Source: Lachnospiraceae bacterium (GTDB taxonomy: Bacteria > Bacillota > Clostridia > Lachnospirales > Lachnospiraceae). Taken from it: a stretch of DNA of 54,745 bases. A model generated the notes under the pieces. The model saw only the letters and a program-made list of their open reading frames with translations. It ran no database searches and was not told where the DNA came from. Positions 1-7,556 of the stretch are shown piece by piece. The position numbers were made by a program, and so were the translations under genes. The stretch covers positions 1 through 54,745 of the forward strand of contig JAQXGF010000052.1 of the NCBI GenBank assembly GCA_029006155.1. Reading direction: 5' to 3'. How positions within the stretch are numbered: the stretch's first letter is position 1; every line of letters begins with the position of its first letter.

Positions 1-804
1 ATCCGCTTCAGCCCGGAGAATGCAGCTGAGAATGCAAAAGCTATCGTAAAGATGGCAATCGAGAACTTCAAGAACAGAAAGCCGGAGCTGGTACATATTC
101 CGACAAACAAGCAGAAGGCAACCGTTGGTTACTCCTTCGAGGCAATTGTAAAGCAGCTGGATACCGTAGCAAACTCTCAGGTAGACGAGTTCGGTACCAC
201 CAAGCCGCTCATCGAGTGTATTACTTCCGGCGTTCTCCGTGGAGCAGTTGCTATGGTAGGATGTAACAACCCGAAGGTAAGACCGGACAGCGCACACATT
301 GAGCTGATGAAGAAGCTGATCGCAAACGACATCATCATCGTAGCATCCGGATGTTCCGCTCAGGCAGCTGCAAGGGCTGGTCTGATGGATAAGAGAGCAA
401 AGGATCTCTGCGGCGCAGGTCTGAAGAGAGTCTGCGAGCTGGCTGACATTCCGCCGGTACTTCATATGGGCTCCTGTGTAGACATCAGCCGTATGATGGT
501 TCTGGTTGCAGAGCTGGCAAAGGATTCCGGACTGAACATTTCTCAGCTTCCGGTAGTAGGCTGTGCACCGGAGTGGATGTCTGAGAAGGCAGTTTCCATC
601 GGTAACTACGTTGTAGCGACAGGTCTCGATACCTTCCTTGGTGTTGACCCGTATGTAAGCGGATCTGACAAGGTGGCAGAGCTTCTGACCAGCGGCATCA
701 GAGACTGGGTTGAAGCAGCATACACCGTTGAGAAGGATATCGATAAGCTCGGCGATAAGATGATCGAGAGAATTGAAGAGAAGAGAGCAGCAATCGGCAT
801 CTGA
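1..804 (+). CDS. cooS/acsA: CO dehydrogenase catalytic subunit (3' part, truncated by window edge)
   Basis: The reading frame is open from the first base, so the true start lies upstream; 267 C-terminal residues are present of a family usually about 630 long. CODH interconverts CO2 and CO at a Ni-4Fe-5S C-cluster and feeds CO to acetyl-CoA synthase. The fragment carries the C-terminal C-cluster ligand motifs: Cys in MVGCNNPK (codon near base 262), Cys in ASGCSAQ and Cys in HMGSCVD, followed by EWMSEKA with the lysine expected near the active site. The match is clear at family level. It is first in the visible acs operon and about 120 bp upstream of cooC. It could be called acsA or cooS; the operon context favours the acetyl-CoA synthase partner. 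Confidence 0.95.
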   Translation: MRFSPENAAENAKAIVKMAIENFKNRKPELVHIPTNKQKATVGYSFEAIVKQLDTVANSQVDEFGTTKPLIECITSGVLRGAVAMVGCNNPKVRPDSAHIELMKKLIANDIIIVASGCSAQAAARAGLMDKRAKDLCGAGLKRVCELADIPPVLHMGSCVDISRMMVLVAELAKDSGLNISQLPVVGCAPEWMSEKAVSIGNYVVATGLDTFLGVDPYVSGSDKVAELLTSGIRDWVEAAYTVEKDIDKLGDKMIERIEEKRAAIGI

Positions 805-925
805 TTGAATGGTCTGAGTGATAGATTGCAGGATCTTCTATGAGCATCTGCGGCGCTGCAGTCCGGTAAAAGGCTGTGGCGCTGCAGAAAAAGAAATTAT
901 ACAGTAACATGAGGTGACTGAATTT

Positions 926-1696
926 ATGAAGATTGCGGTAACCGGAAAGGGCGGCGTTGGTAAGACAACGTTTGCCGCGACACTTGCAAGACTCTATGCA
1001 GATGAGGGACATCCTGTTCTGGCTGCAGACGCGGACCCGGATGCGAATCTCGGGCTTGCACTTGGCTTTTCCGAGGAAGAGCTCGATGAGATCGTTCCGA
1101 TCTCCAAGATGAGAAAGCTTGTCGAGGAGCGGACGGGAGCAGATGAATTTAATAAGATTTTCAGACTGAATCCGAAGGTAGATGATATTCCGGATAAATA
1201 CGCGAAGAGCTGCAACGGCGTGAAGCTTCTTGTTCTCGGCACGATCGAGACAGGTGGCAGCGGCTGTGTCTGCCCGGAGCACGTTATGCTGAAACGCATA
1301 ATTAATCACCTGATGCTGCACTCAGGCGATGTCGTCATTCTGGATATGGAGGCAGGACTGGAGCATTTGGGTCGTGGTACGACGAGCGGCATGGATGCCT
1401 TTGTCGTAGTCATTGAGCCGGGTGCGCGCAGTGTACAGACTTACAAGAATGTCAAGCGTCTGGCGAAGGACCTTGGCGTATCACAGGTAATGGTGGTAGC
1501 CAATAAGGTACGAAGTGCAGAGGACGAAGAGTTTATCCGTTCGAAGATTCCTGCAGAGGATCTTCTTGGATTTATTCATTACAATTCTGAAGTAATCGAC
1601 GCAGACCGTCAGGGCGAGTCGCCGTATGACTTCAGCGAGAAACTGATTCAGGAAGTACGCAACATTAAAGACAAAATAGATCATTCAAAGAATTGA
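926..1696 (+). CDS. cooC: CooC-type nickel-insertion ATPase
   Basis: A 256-residue MinD/ParA-like P-loop ATPase. The deviant Walker A motif GKGGVGKTT lies at residues 7-15 and a CxC pair (C114, C116, in GCVCPEH) matches the metal-binding, dimerising cysteines of CooC. CooC proteins load nickel into the CODH C-cluster or the ACS A-cluster with ATP hydrolysis. I chose ATG 926 because GAGGTG lies 9 bases upstream; a GTG at 914 is in frame but overlaps that site. It sits between cooS and acsB, and its stop lies 17 bases before acsB, so it is probably the maturation factor for both. Confidence 0.93.
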   Translation: MKIAVTGKGGVGKTTFAATLARLYADEGHPVLAADADPDANLGLALGFSEEELDEIVPISKMRKLVEERTGADEFNKIFRLNPKVDDIPDKYAKSCNGVKLLVLGTIETGGSGCVCPEHVMLKRIINHLMLHSGDVVILDMEAGLEHLGRGTTSGMDAFVVVIEPGARSVQTYKNVKRLAKDLGVSQVMVVANKVRSAEDEEFIRSKIPAEDLLGFIHYNSEVIDADRQGESPYDFSEKLIQEVRNIKDKIDHSKN

Positions 1697-1713
1697 TTGG
1701 AGGTAATGAAGAC

Positions 1714-3837
1714 ATGACTTTATTTGATGTTGTATTTAGTGGAAATGATACCGTTTACGGCCTGACCGAAAACGCGATCAATGAAGCGATTGCAAAGTAT
1801 GGTGAGGACAAGGCAGTAGCTTTCCCGGATACCGCTTACAGCCTTCCGTGCTACTATGGCGTAACCGGAACAAAGGTTGGTAACCTTGGTGAGTTAAAGG
1901 CTGCACTTGGCGTAGTAAAGACCCTTATGACAAGAGAGCAGAAGCTGAACGACGCATTTATGTCCGGTGTTGCTACCGCACTTTGCGCAGAGTTCATCGA
2001 AGTTCTGAAATACATTGACGGCGCTACTCCGTATGAGGCTCCGTGCTACGGCCATCTGGCAGACGCAGTCATCCGTGAGCTGGGTGTTCCGCTTGTTACC
2101 GGTGATATCCCGGGCGTTGCAGTTATCCTTGGCGCAGCTCCGACGGCTGAAGAAGGTGTTGCACTCGTAAAGAGCTATCAGGCACAGGGTATTCTCGTTA
2201 CTCTGGTTGGCGGCATCGTTGATCAGTGCGAGCAGATGGGCTACAAGACCGGTGCAAACGTTCGTGTCATCCCGCTTGGTAAGGATGTGACATCCGTTAT
2301 CCACGTTGTATCTGTTGCAATCCGTGCAGCTCTGATCTTCGGTAACGTAACAGCTGGTGATGCAGGCGCACTGATGGAGTACACCATGAAGCGTGTACCG
2401 GCATTCGTAAACGCATTTGCTCCGCTGGATCCGGTCATCGTAGCTTGCGGTGCAGGCGCAATCGCACTTGGCTTCCCGGTAATCACAAACGAGGATACCT
2501 TCAAGGTTCCGAAGAGCCTGATCGTACAGCCGGATGTTTCCAAGTTCAACGCTACCTCTCTTGAGGCAAGAGACATCAAGATCAAGATCACAAATATTGA
2601 TATCCCGGTTGCTTATGCATCTGCATTCGAGGGTGAGATCATCCGTCGTAAAGATATGCAGGTAGAGTTCGACGGTTCCCGTGTGGACTGCTTCGAGCTG
2701 GTACAGACCAAGGATATGAGCGAAGTAGAGGATCACAAGATCGAAGTGATCGGACCGGATTTCGATGCATTCGAAGTTGGTTCCAAGCATTCTCTGGCTT
2801 ACATCGTAGAAGTTGCAGGCAAGAGCATGCAGCCGGATTTCGAGCCGGTTATCGAGCGTAAGTTCCATTCTTACCTGAACTGTGTAGAGGGCGCATATCA
2901 TACCGGTCAGCGTGACATGTTCCGTATCCGTATCGGTAAAGAGTGCTTCAACGCAGGCTTCCGTGCAAAGCACATCGGTGAGATCCTTTACGCAAAGGTA
3001 AAGAGTGAGTTCGCAGCCGTTGTTGACCGTTGCCAGGTAAAGGTTATCACAGATGCAGATCTGTGTACCAAGCTTCGTCATGAGCTGGCAATCCCGGTAT
3101 TTGACAAGCGTGATGAGCGTCTGAATACCCTGACCGATGAGAGCGTAGATGTATACTACAGCTGCATCATGTGCCAGGCATTCTCCCCGAGCCACGTATG
3201 TGTCGTTACTCCGGAGAGACTTGGACTTTGCGGTGCCGTTTCATGGCTGGATGCAAAGGCTACCAACGAGCTCGATCCGCAGGGACCGTGCCAGGTAATC
3301 ACCAAGGAAAGACCGATTGATGAGAGAATCGGTGAGTACGAGGATGTAAATGAAGCTGTTAATAAGTTCTCTCAGGGTGCACTGGATGATGTATCCCTGT
3401 ATTCGATCATTGAGAAGCCGATGACATCCTGTGGATGCTTCGAGTGTATCTGTGGTATCGAGCCGCTGTCCAACGGTGTCTGCATCGCAAACCGTGAGTA
3501 CGCAGGCATGACCCCGATCGGAATGACCTTCTCCGAGCTGGCATCTATGACCGGTGGTGGAGTTCAGACCCCGGGCTTCATGGGACATGGTAAGCATTTC
3601 ATCGCTTCCAAGAAGTTCATGAAGGCAGAGGGCGGCGTAGCACGTATCGTGTGGATGCCGAAGGAGCTGAAGGATCAGGTAGCAGAGAGACTGAACCAGA
3701 CAGCAAAAGAGCTGTATGGTATCGACAACTTCTGCGATATGATCGGTGATGAGACTGTAGCCGAGGATCCGGAGACACTGCTCGCATTCCTTGAGGAAAA
3801 GGGCCATCCGGCATTAACGATGGATCCGATGATGTAG
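1714..3837 (+). CDS. acsB: Acetyl-CoA synthase, CODH/ACS complex subunit beta
   Basis: A 707-residue protein (about 729 in Moorella) that condenses a corrinoid-bound methyl group, CO and CoA into acetyl-CoA at the Ni-Ni-[4Fe-4S] A-cluster. The cluster ligands are all present: C484, C487, C496 and C506 (in CIMCQAF, HVC and LGLC) and the C573-G574-C575 motif for the distal nickel. Their spacing equals that I recall for Moorella C506/C509/C518/C528 and C595/C597. ATG 1714 has a GGAGG about 10 bases upstream; an in-frame TTG at 1693 is unlikely. It overlaps nothing and is followed by a strong hairpin and a long spacer before acsD. Codon use is strongly biased, as expected of a highly expressed gene. 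Confidence 0.97.
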   Translation: MTLFDVVFSGNDTVYGLTENAINEAIAKYGEDKAVAFPDTAYSLPCYYGVTGTKVGNLGELKAALGVVKTLMTREQKLNDAFMSGVATALCAEFIEVLKYIDGATPYEAPCYGHLADAVIRELGVPLVTGDIPGVAVILGAAPTAEEGVALVKSYQAQGILVTLVGGIVDQCEQMGYKTGANVRVIPLGKDVTSVIHVVSVAIRAALIFGNVTAGDAGALMEYTMKRVPAFVNAFAPLDPVIVACGAGAIALGFPVITNEDTFKVPKSLIVQPDVSKFNATSLEARDIKIKITNIDIPVAYASAFEGEIIRRKDMQVEFDGSRVDCFELVQTKDMSEVEDHKIEVIGPDFDAFEVGSKHSLAYIVEVAGKSMQPDFEPVIERKFHSYLNCVEGAYHTGQRDMFRIRIGKECFNAGFRAKHIGEILYAKVKSEFAAVVDRCQVKVITDADLCTKLRHELAIPVFDKRDERLNTLTDESVDVYYSCIMCQAFSPSHVCVVTPERLGLCGAVSWLDAKATNELDPQGPCQVITKERPIDERIGEYEDVNEAVNKFSQGALDDVSLYSIIEKPMTSCGCFECICGIEPLSNGVCIANREYAGMTPIGMTFSELASMTGGGVQTPGFMGHGKHFIASKKFMKAEGGVARIVWMPKELKDQVAERLNQTAKELYGIDNFCDMIGDETVAEDPETLLAFLEEKGHPALTMDPMM

Positions 3838-3853
3838 CCGATGATGTAAAAAA

Positions 3854-3883
3854 CTGGTCACGCGGCAAATGCCGCGTGACCGG
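3854..3883 (+). terminator. Hairpin after acsB without a T-run
   Basis: GGTCACGCGGC (3856-3866) pairs perfectly with GCCGCGTGACC (3871-3881) across a 4-base AAAT loop; a wobble pair and a C-G pair extend the stem to 13. It lies 16 bases after the acsB stop. No T-run follows, so it fits an mRNA-stabilising or processing hairpin better than a full terminator. It may set acsB level relative to acsDC. Confidence 0.6.
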
Positions 3884-3892
3884 ATGATGAGC

Positions 3893-3926
3893 GGTAGCGA
3901 GTCATCCAGTGGATGCGTCAGCAGAC
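3893..3926 (+). repeat. 34-bp direct repeat, copy 1 (acsB-acsD spacer)
   Basis: This 34-base stretch is identical to 3977-4010. It begins GGTAGCGAGTCATCC and ends GCGTCAGCAGAC. Inside it CATCC and GGATG can form a small hairpin around AGT. It sits just after the acsB hairpin. Confidence 0.9.
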
Positions 3927-3976
3927 ACAGTTTTTTAACGAGGAAAAATGCGCAGCGTTTTTTTCGAGTCTACCAT

Positions 3977-4010
3977 GGTAGCGAGTCATCCAGTGGATGC
4001 GTCAGCAGAC
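3977..4010 (+). repeat. 34-bp direct repeat, copy 2 (acsB-acsD spacer)
   Basis: Perfect copy of 3893-3926, 84 bases downstream. The palindrome TACCATGGTA (3971-3980) overlaps its left edge. Flanking bases differ between copies, so the repeat unit is about 34 bp. Only two copies are seen, so this is not a CRISPR array. Confidence 0.9.
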
Positions 4011-4077
4011 TACCTATTTCCCGCCTGACCACGCCACCCGCGTCCTCAGGCACCCTACATACATTTTATTTAGGCGG

Positions 4078-4100
4078 ATATCGGACTAACCCTCCGATAT
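4078..4100 (+). other. Inverted repeat in the acsD leader
   Basis: ATATCGGA (4078-4085) pairs with TCCGATAT (4093-4100) around a 7-base loop. Outside it, TTTTATTT on the left and AAAATAAA on the right can extend the stem after a bulge. It lies about 90 bases before the acsD start. It may be an mRNA 5' stabiliser or an operator; the sequence alone does not decide. Confidence 0.5.
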
Positions 4101-4187
4101 AAAATAAATTTTATCTAACCAATGAAAGCCGACAGAGTACAATTTGTGCTCTGCTTTGGCATGCAAAATCAAGGAGGTAACGAAACA

Positions 4188-5129
4188 ATGCCGTTTACTG
4201 CAAAATCAGGAAAATTCAGTGCCAATATCAATACACTGACCATGGGCACTGGCGACAAAGCAATCGTTCTTGGCGGAGAGAATGTATTACCATTTTATAC
4301 ATTCGATGCTCCGATCGAGAATGCACCGAAGGTAGGCATCGAGATCACCGATGGTGGTATGGATGCAGAGCCGGAGTGCGTAAAGAAATATTATGAGGGA
4401 TGTTCAACCGTTGTTGACATGGCTAAGAAGGCTGCAACCTTCGAAGGCGTTGATTTCTTAAGCATCCATTTGGAAGGCGGAGATCCGAATGGCGAAAACA
4501 AACCGACCGAGGAACTGATCAATATCGTAAAAGAAATTGCGGATGCGGTAGATCTTCCGATCGTGGTTTGCGGATGTAAGAACGTTGAGAAAGATGCAGA
4601 GATTTTTGCAAAAGCATCAGAAGTACTCAGCGGAAAGAATGCTGTTATGCTTGCAGCAAAAGAAGAGAACTATAAGAATGTCGGAGCATCAGCTGGTCTT
4701 GCTTACAAGCAGATCGTAGGTGCTGAGTCCGCCGATGATATCAACCTTGCAAAGCAGTTAAACGTACTGCTGACACAGCTTGGCGTTGATGCAAAGTCCA
4801 TCGTTATGAACGTAGGTACTGCAGCAGCTGGTTACGGCTACGAGTACGTTGTTTCCACTATGGACCGTATCAAGGCAGCAGCTCTTCAGCAGGGCGACGC
4901 GACACTGCAGATGCCGATCATCACTCCGGTTGCGTCTGAGACATGGGGCGTGAAGGAGTCTGTAGCTACCGAAGAAGATATGCCGGAGTGGGGCGATCAG
5001 GAAGCCCGCGGAATCGATATGGAAGTAGAGACTGCTGCAGCAGACCTTGCTTCTGGTTCCAACGCAGTTATTCTGAAGCACCCGGTATCTGTTGCTACGA
5101 TCTCCAAGATGATCAAAGCTCTGGTTTAA
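4188..5129 (+). CDS. acsD: Corrinoid iron-sulfur protein small subunit (CODH/ACS delta)
   Basis: A 313-residue TIM-barrel protein, close to the usual 310-323. With AcsC it forms the corrinoid/iron-sulfur protein that carries the methyl group from methyl-THF to AcsB. ATG 4188 is preceded by a perfect AAGGAGGTAA at 4171-4180; an in-frame ATG at 4122 would start inside the untranslated leader. The gene follows a 350-bp spacer with hairpins and a direct repeat, and is followed 27 bases later by acsC. The 12 bases at 4168-4179, including the ribosome binding site, are perfectly complementary to part of the riboswitch transcript at 16636-16647 (see findings). Confidence 0.95.
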   Translation: MPFTAKSGKFSANINTLTMGTGDKAIVLGGENVLPFYTFDAPIENAPKVGIEITDGGMDAEPECVKKYYEGCSTVVDMAKKAATFEGVDFLSIHLEGGDPNGENKPTEELINIVKEIADAVDLPIVVCGCKNVEKDAEIFAKASEVLSGKNAVMLAAKEENYKNVGASAGLAYKQIVGAESADDINLAKQLNVLLTQLGVDAKSIVMNVGTAAAGYGYEYVVSTMDRIKAAALQQGDATLQMPIITPVASETWGVKESVATEEDMPEWGDQEARGIDMEVETAAADLASGSNAVILKHPVSVATISKMIKALV

Positions 5130-5156
5130 TAACAATACTTAGGAGGATATAAAACA

Positions 5157-6503
5157 ATGGCATTAAAAGGTCTTGATATCTTTAAATTATCACCGAAGAA
5201 GAACTGTAAGGAATGCGGTTCTCCGACATGTATGGCCTTCTCCATGAAGGTTGCTCAGGGCGCGGTCAGCATTGACGCCTGCCCGTATTTCTCAGAGGAC
5301 GCTAAGGCAGCTATGAGCGAGGCAACTGCTCCGCCAATGAAGACGATCAAAATCGGCGCTGGCGATCAGGAGATCACACTCGGCGGCGAGACCGTTCTGT
5401 TCCGTCATGAGAAGACATTTGTAAACAAGACAAGATATGCAGTAGATCTTTGCAGCTCCATGGATGATGCAACGATTGATGCAAGAATCGCTGAGCTGAA
5501 GCATGTAGACTACGACCGTATCGGTGAGCGTATGTACGTGGAGATTATCGACGTAGAGTACGATTCGGCAAGCGGCGCAGACCGTTATGTAGAGCTCGTG
5601 AAGAAGGCAGCTGGAGAGGGCAGAGTCCTGATCCTCGACTGTCAGGATGTTGAGGTTGCAAAGGCAGCTCTCGATGTCTGCAAGGATTCCAAGCCGGTAT
5701 TAAACGGTGCAAATCCGACCAACTATGAGGAAATGAGCAAGGTAGCTACCGAGGCTGGCGTAGCACTTGGTGTGCGCGGCGCAAACGAGGATGAGCTGTA
5801 CGATACACTGGCAGCTCTGGAGAAGCTTGGCAACAAGAACCTTCTGTTCAATGCATGTACTGATTCAGTGAAGGCAGCATTCGCTACAGCAGTACAGTTC
5901 CGTAAGGCAGCGATCAAAGACAACAACCGTACCTGCGGTTATCCGTCTATCGTAAATGTATCCAAGATCGCAAAGGGTGATTCTCACATGCAGGCAGCAC
6001 TGCTGTCCCTCTTCACTGTAAAGTACGGTTCGATCGTCATTGCAGAGAAGATTGGTTATGCAGAGGCACTTCCGCTTTACGGCTTAAGACAGAACGTCTT
6101 CACCGACCCGCAGAAGCCGATGAAGGTAGCACCGGGTGTTTACCCGATCAACGGTGGCGATGAGAATTCCATCTGCCTGACGACCGTTGACTTCGCTCTG
6201 ACCTACTTCGTAGTATCCGGTGAGCTGGAGCGCTCCGGTGTTCCGTGCAACCTGATCATCAACGATGCAGGCGGACTTTCCGTACTGACCTCCTGGGCAG
6301 CTGGTAAGTTCTCCTCCACCTCGATCGCAAACTTCTTCAAGGAGCAGGATATCGAGGGCAAGATCAAGTGCCGCAAGCTCTGCATTCCGGGTAAAGTAGC
6401 AGTCCTGAAGGGCGAGCTGGAAGCAAAGATGCCGGGCTGGGAGATCATCGTAGCTCCGAGAGAGGCTGTTCAGCTTGTAAAATTCCTGAAGGATATGCAG
6501 TAA
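5157..6503 (+). CDS. acsC: Corrinoid iron-sulfur protein large subunit (CODH/ACS gamma)
   Basis: A 448-residue protein, the usual length. The N-terminal [4Fe-4S] domain has Cys17, Cys20, Cys25 and Cys42 (in NCKECGSPTC and DACPYF), the spacing known for the Moorella subunit. The rest is a TIM-barrel and a C-terminal cobamide-binding domain. It binds the corrinoid and cycles between Co(I) and methyl-Co(III). AGGAGG lies before ATG 5157. It is cotranscribed with acsD by spacing, and its partner methyltransferase acsE follows. Confidence 0.96.
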   Translation: MALKGLDIFKLSPKKNCKECGSPTCMAFSMKVAQGAVSIDACPYFSEDAKAAMSEATAPPMKTIKIGAGDQEITLGGETVLFRHEKTFVNKTRYAVDLCSSMDDATIDARIAELKHVDYDRIGERMYVEIIDVEYDSASGADRYVELVKKAAGEGRVLILDCQDVEVAKAALDVCKDSKPVLNGANPTNYEEMSKVATEAGVALGVRGANEDELYDTLAALEKLGNKNLLFNACTDSVKAAFATAVQFRKAAIKDNNRTCGYPSIVNVSKIAKGDSHMQAALLSLFTVKYGSIVIAEKIGYAEALPLYGLRQNVFTDPQKPMKVAPGVYPINGGDENSICLTTVDFALTYFVVSGELERSGVPCNLIINDAGGLSVLTSWAAGKFSSTSIANFFKEQDIEGKIKCRKLCIPGKVAVLKGELEAKMPGWEIIVAPREAVQLVKFLKDMQ

Positions 6504-6578
6504 TTCCTGTTTATTCAGAAATGACCGATGGCCGGGTGACCGGCTGTCGGAAAATAATAATTTTAAAGGAGAAAAACA

Positions 6579-7364
6579 ATGGCAAAATTTGTAGCAATTG
6601 GCGAGAGACTTTCCACTACCGCTCCGATCATCAACAAGGCTTTCACAGAGAGAGATCCGGAGCCGATCTTAAAGAGAGCAGAGCAGCAGCTGAAGGCTGG
6701 CGCTACTTACCTGGATGTCAATATCGGACCGGCAGAGAGCGATGGCGAGGATCTGATGAAGTGGGCAGTAGAGCTCCTTCAGGGCAATTTTGACAACGTT
6801 CCGCTTGCACTGGATACTTCCAACAAGAAGGCAATCGAGGCTGGTATCTCCGTATACAACCGTGCAAAAGGAAAACCGATCGTAAACTCTGCAGACGCTG
6901 CAGGACGTATCGAGTACCTGGATCTGGCTGCTGCAAACGATGCAATCTGTATCGCACTTTGCAACGGCGAGGGAATCGCAAAAGACAACGACGAGCGTAT
7001 GGGCTACTGCCAGCTGCTACTTGAGAGAGGTCTGGAGCATGGTATGGAAGCAGAGGATATCTGGTTCGATCCGTTATTCCTCGTTGTAAAGGGCATGCAG
7101 GACAAGCAGATGCAGGTTCTGGAGTGCATCAAGATGTTCAGCGATATGGGCCTGAACTCCACCGGCGGACTTTCCAACAACTCCAACGGTATGCCGAAGG
7201 CAATCCGTCCGATCATGGATTCCGCTCTGGTAGCAATGGCTATGATGCAGGGTCTGACCTCTGCTATCGTAAACCCGAACGATCTGCGTCTGATGGAGAC
7301 CATCAAGTCCTGTGACGTATTCAAGGGCAACACCCTGTATGCAGATTCCTATCTGGAGATCTAA
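6579..7364 (+). CDS. acsE: Methyltetrahydrofolate:corrinoid/iron-sulfur protein methyltransferase
   Basis: A 261-residue pterin-binding (DHPS-fold) protein, the expected length for AcsE. It transfers the methyl group of 5-methyl-THF to the cobalt of AcsCD. Visible motifs are DVNIGPAESDG (about residues 47-57), LDTSN and the C-terminal SNNSNGMP stretch, all typical of this family. AAAGGAG precedes ATG 6579. It follows acsC by 75 bases and ends before a 190-base spacer with a long-looped hairpin. Confidence 0.95.
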   Translation: MAKFVAIGERLSTTAPIINKAFTERDPEPILKRAEQQLKAGATYLDVNIGPAESDGEDLMKWAVELLQGNFDNVPLALDTSNKKAIEAGISVYNRAKGKPIVNSADAAGRIEYLDLAAANDAICIALCNGEGIAKDNDERMGYCQLLLERGLEHGMEAEDIWFDPLFLVVKGMQDKQMQVLECIKMFSDMGLNSTGGLSNNSNGMPKAIRPIMDSALVAMAMMQGLTSAIVNPNDLRLMETIKSCDVFKGNTLYADSYLEI

Positions 7365-7397
7365 TTCGGACATTATTTTTGACATATGAAATAGAGA

Positions 7398-7459
7398 GGG
7401 CTGCTGCGGACATGTGAATCATCAGAATTGTTTTCTGAACTTACGGTCTGTAGCAGCCC
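7398..7459 (+). terminator. Long-loop hairpin between acsE and acsV
   Basis: GGGCTGCT (7398-7405) pairs with AGCAGCCC (7452-7459). An inner hairpin TCAGAA/TTCTGA (7422-7427/7433-7438) lies in the loop. Only TTTAC follows, so termination would be weak. It probably separates acsE and acsV expression levels. Confidence 0.4.
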
Positions 7460-7556
7460 TTTACAGCAGTAGAAAGGACTGCAGAATATCAGAAGGGCGG
7501 CGGAACATGACTGGTAGCTGTCCGTACCGGCATATTGCGTGCAGAAAGGATTGACT

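Noticed and set aside
1894..3195. 433-codon ORF antisense to acsB
   Set aside because: Shadow of strongly biased codon use in acsB; Cys/Leu/Ile-rich nonsense without motifs or ribosome binding site.
3893..4010. CRISPR array
   Set aside because: Only two repeats, a non-uniform structured spacer and no cas genes.
3869..4102. 77-codon ORF in the acsB-acsD spacer
   Set aside because: It is the translation of a hairpin and the 34-bp direct repeat (the same SESSSGCVSR-type segment appears twice).
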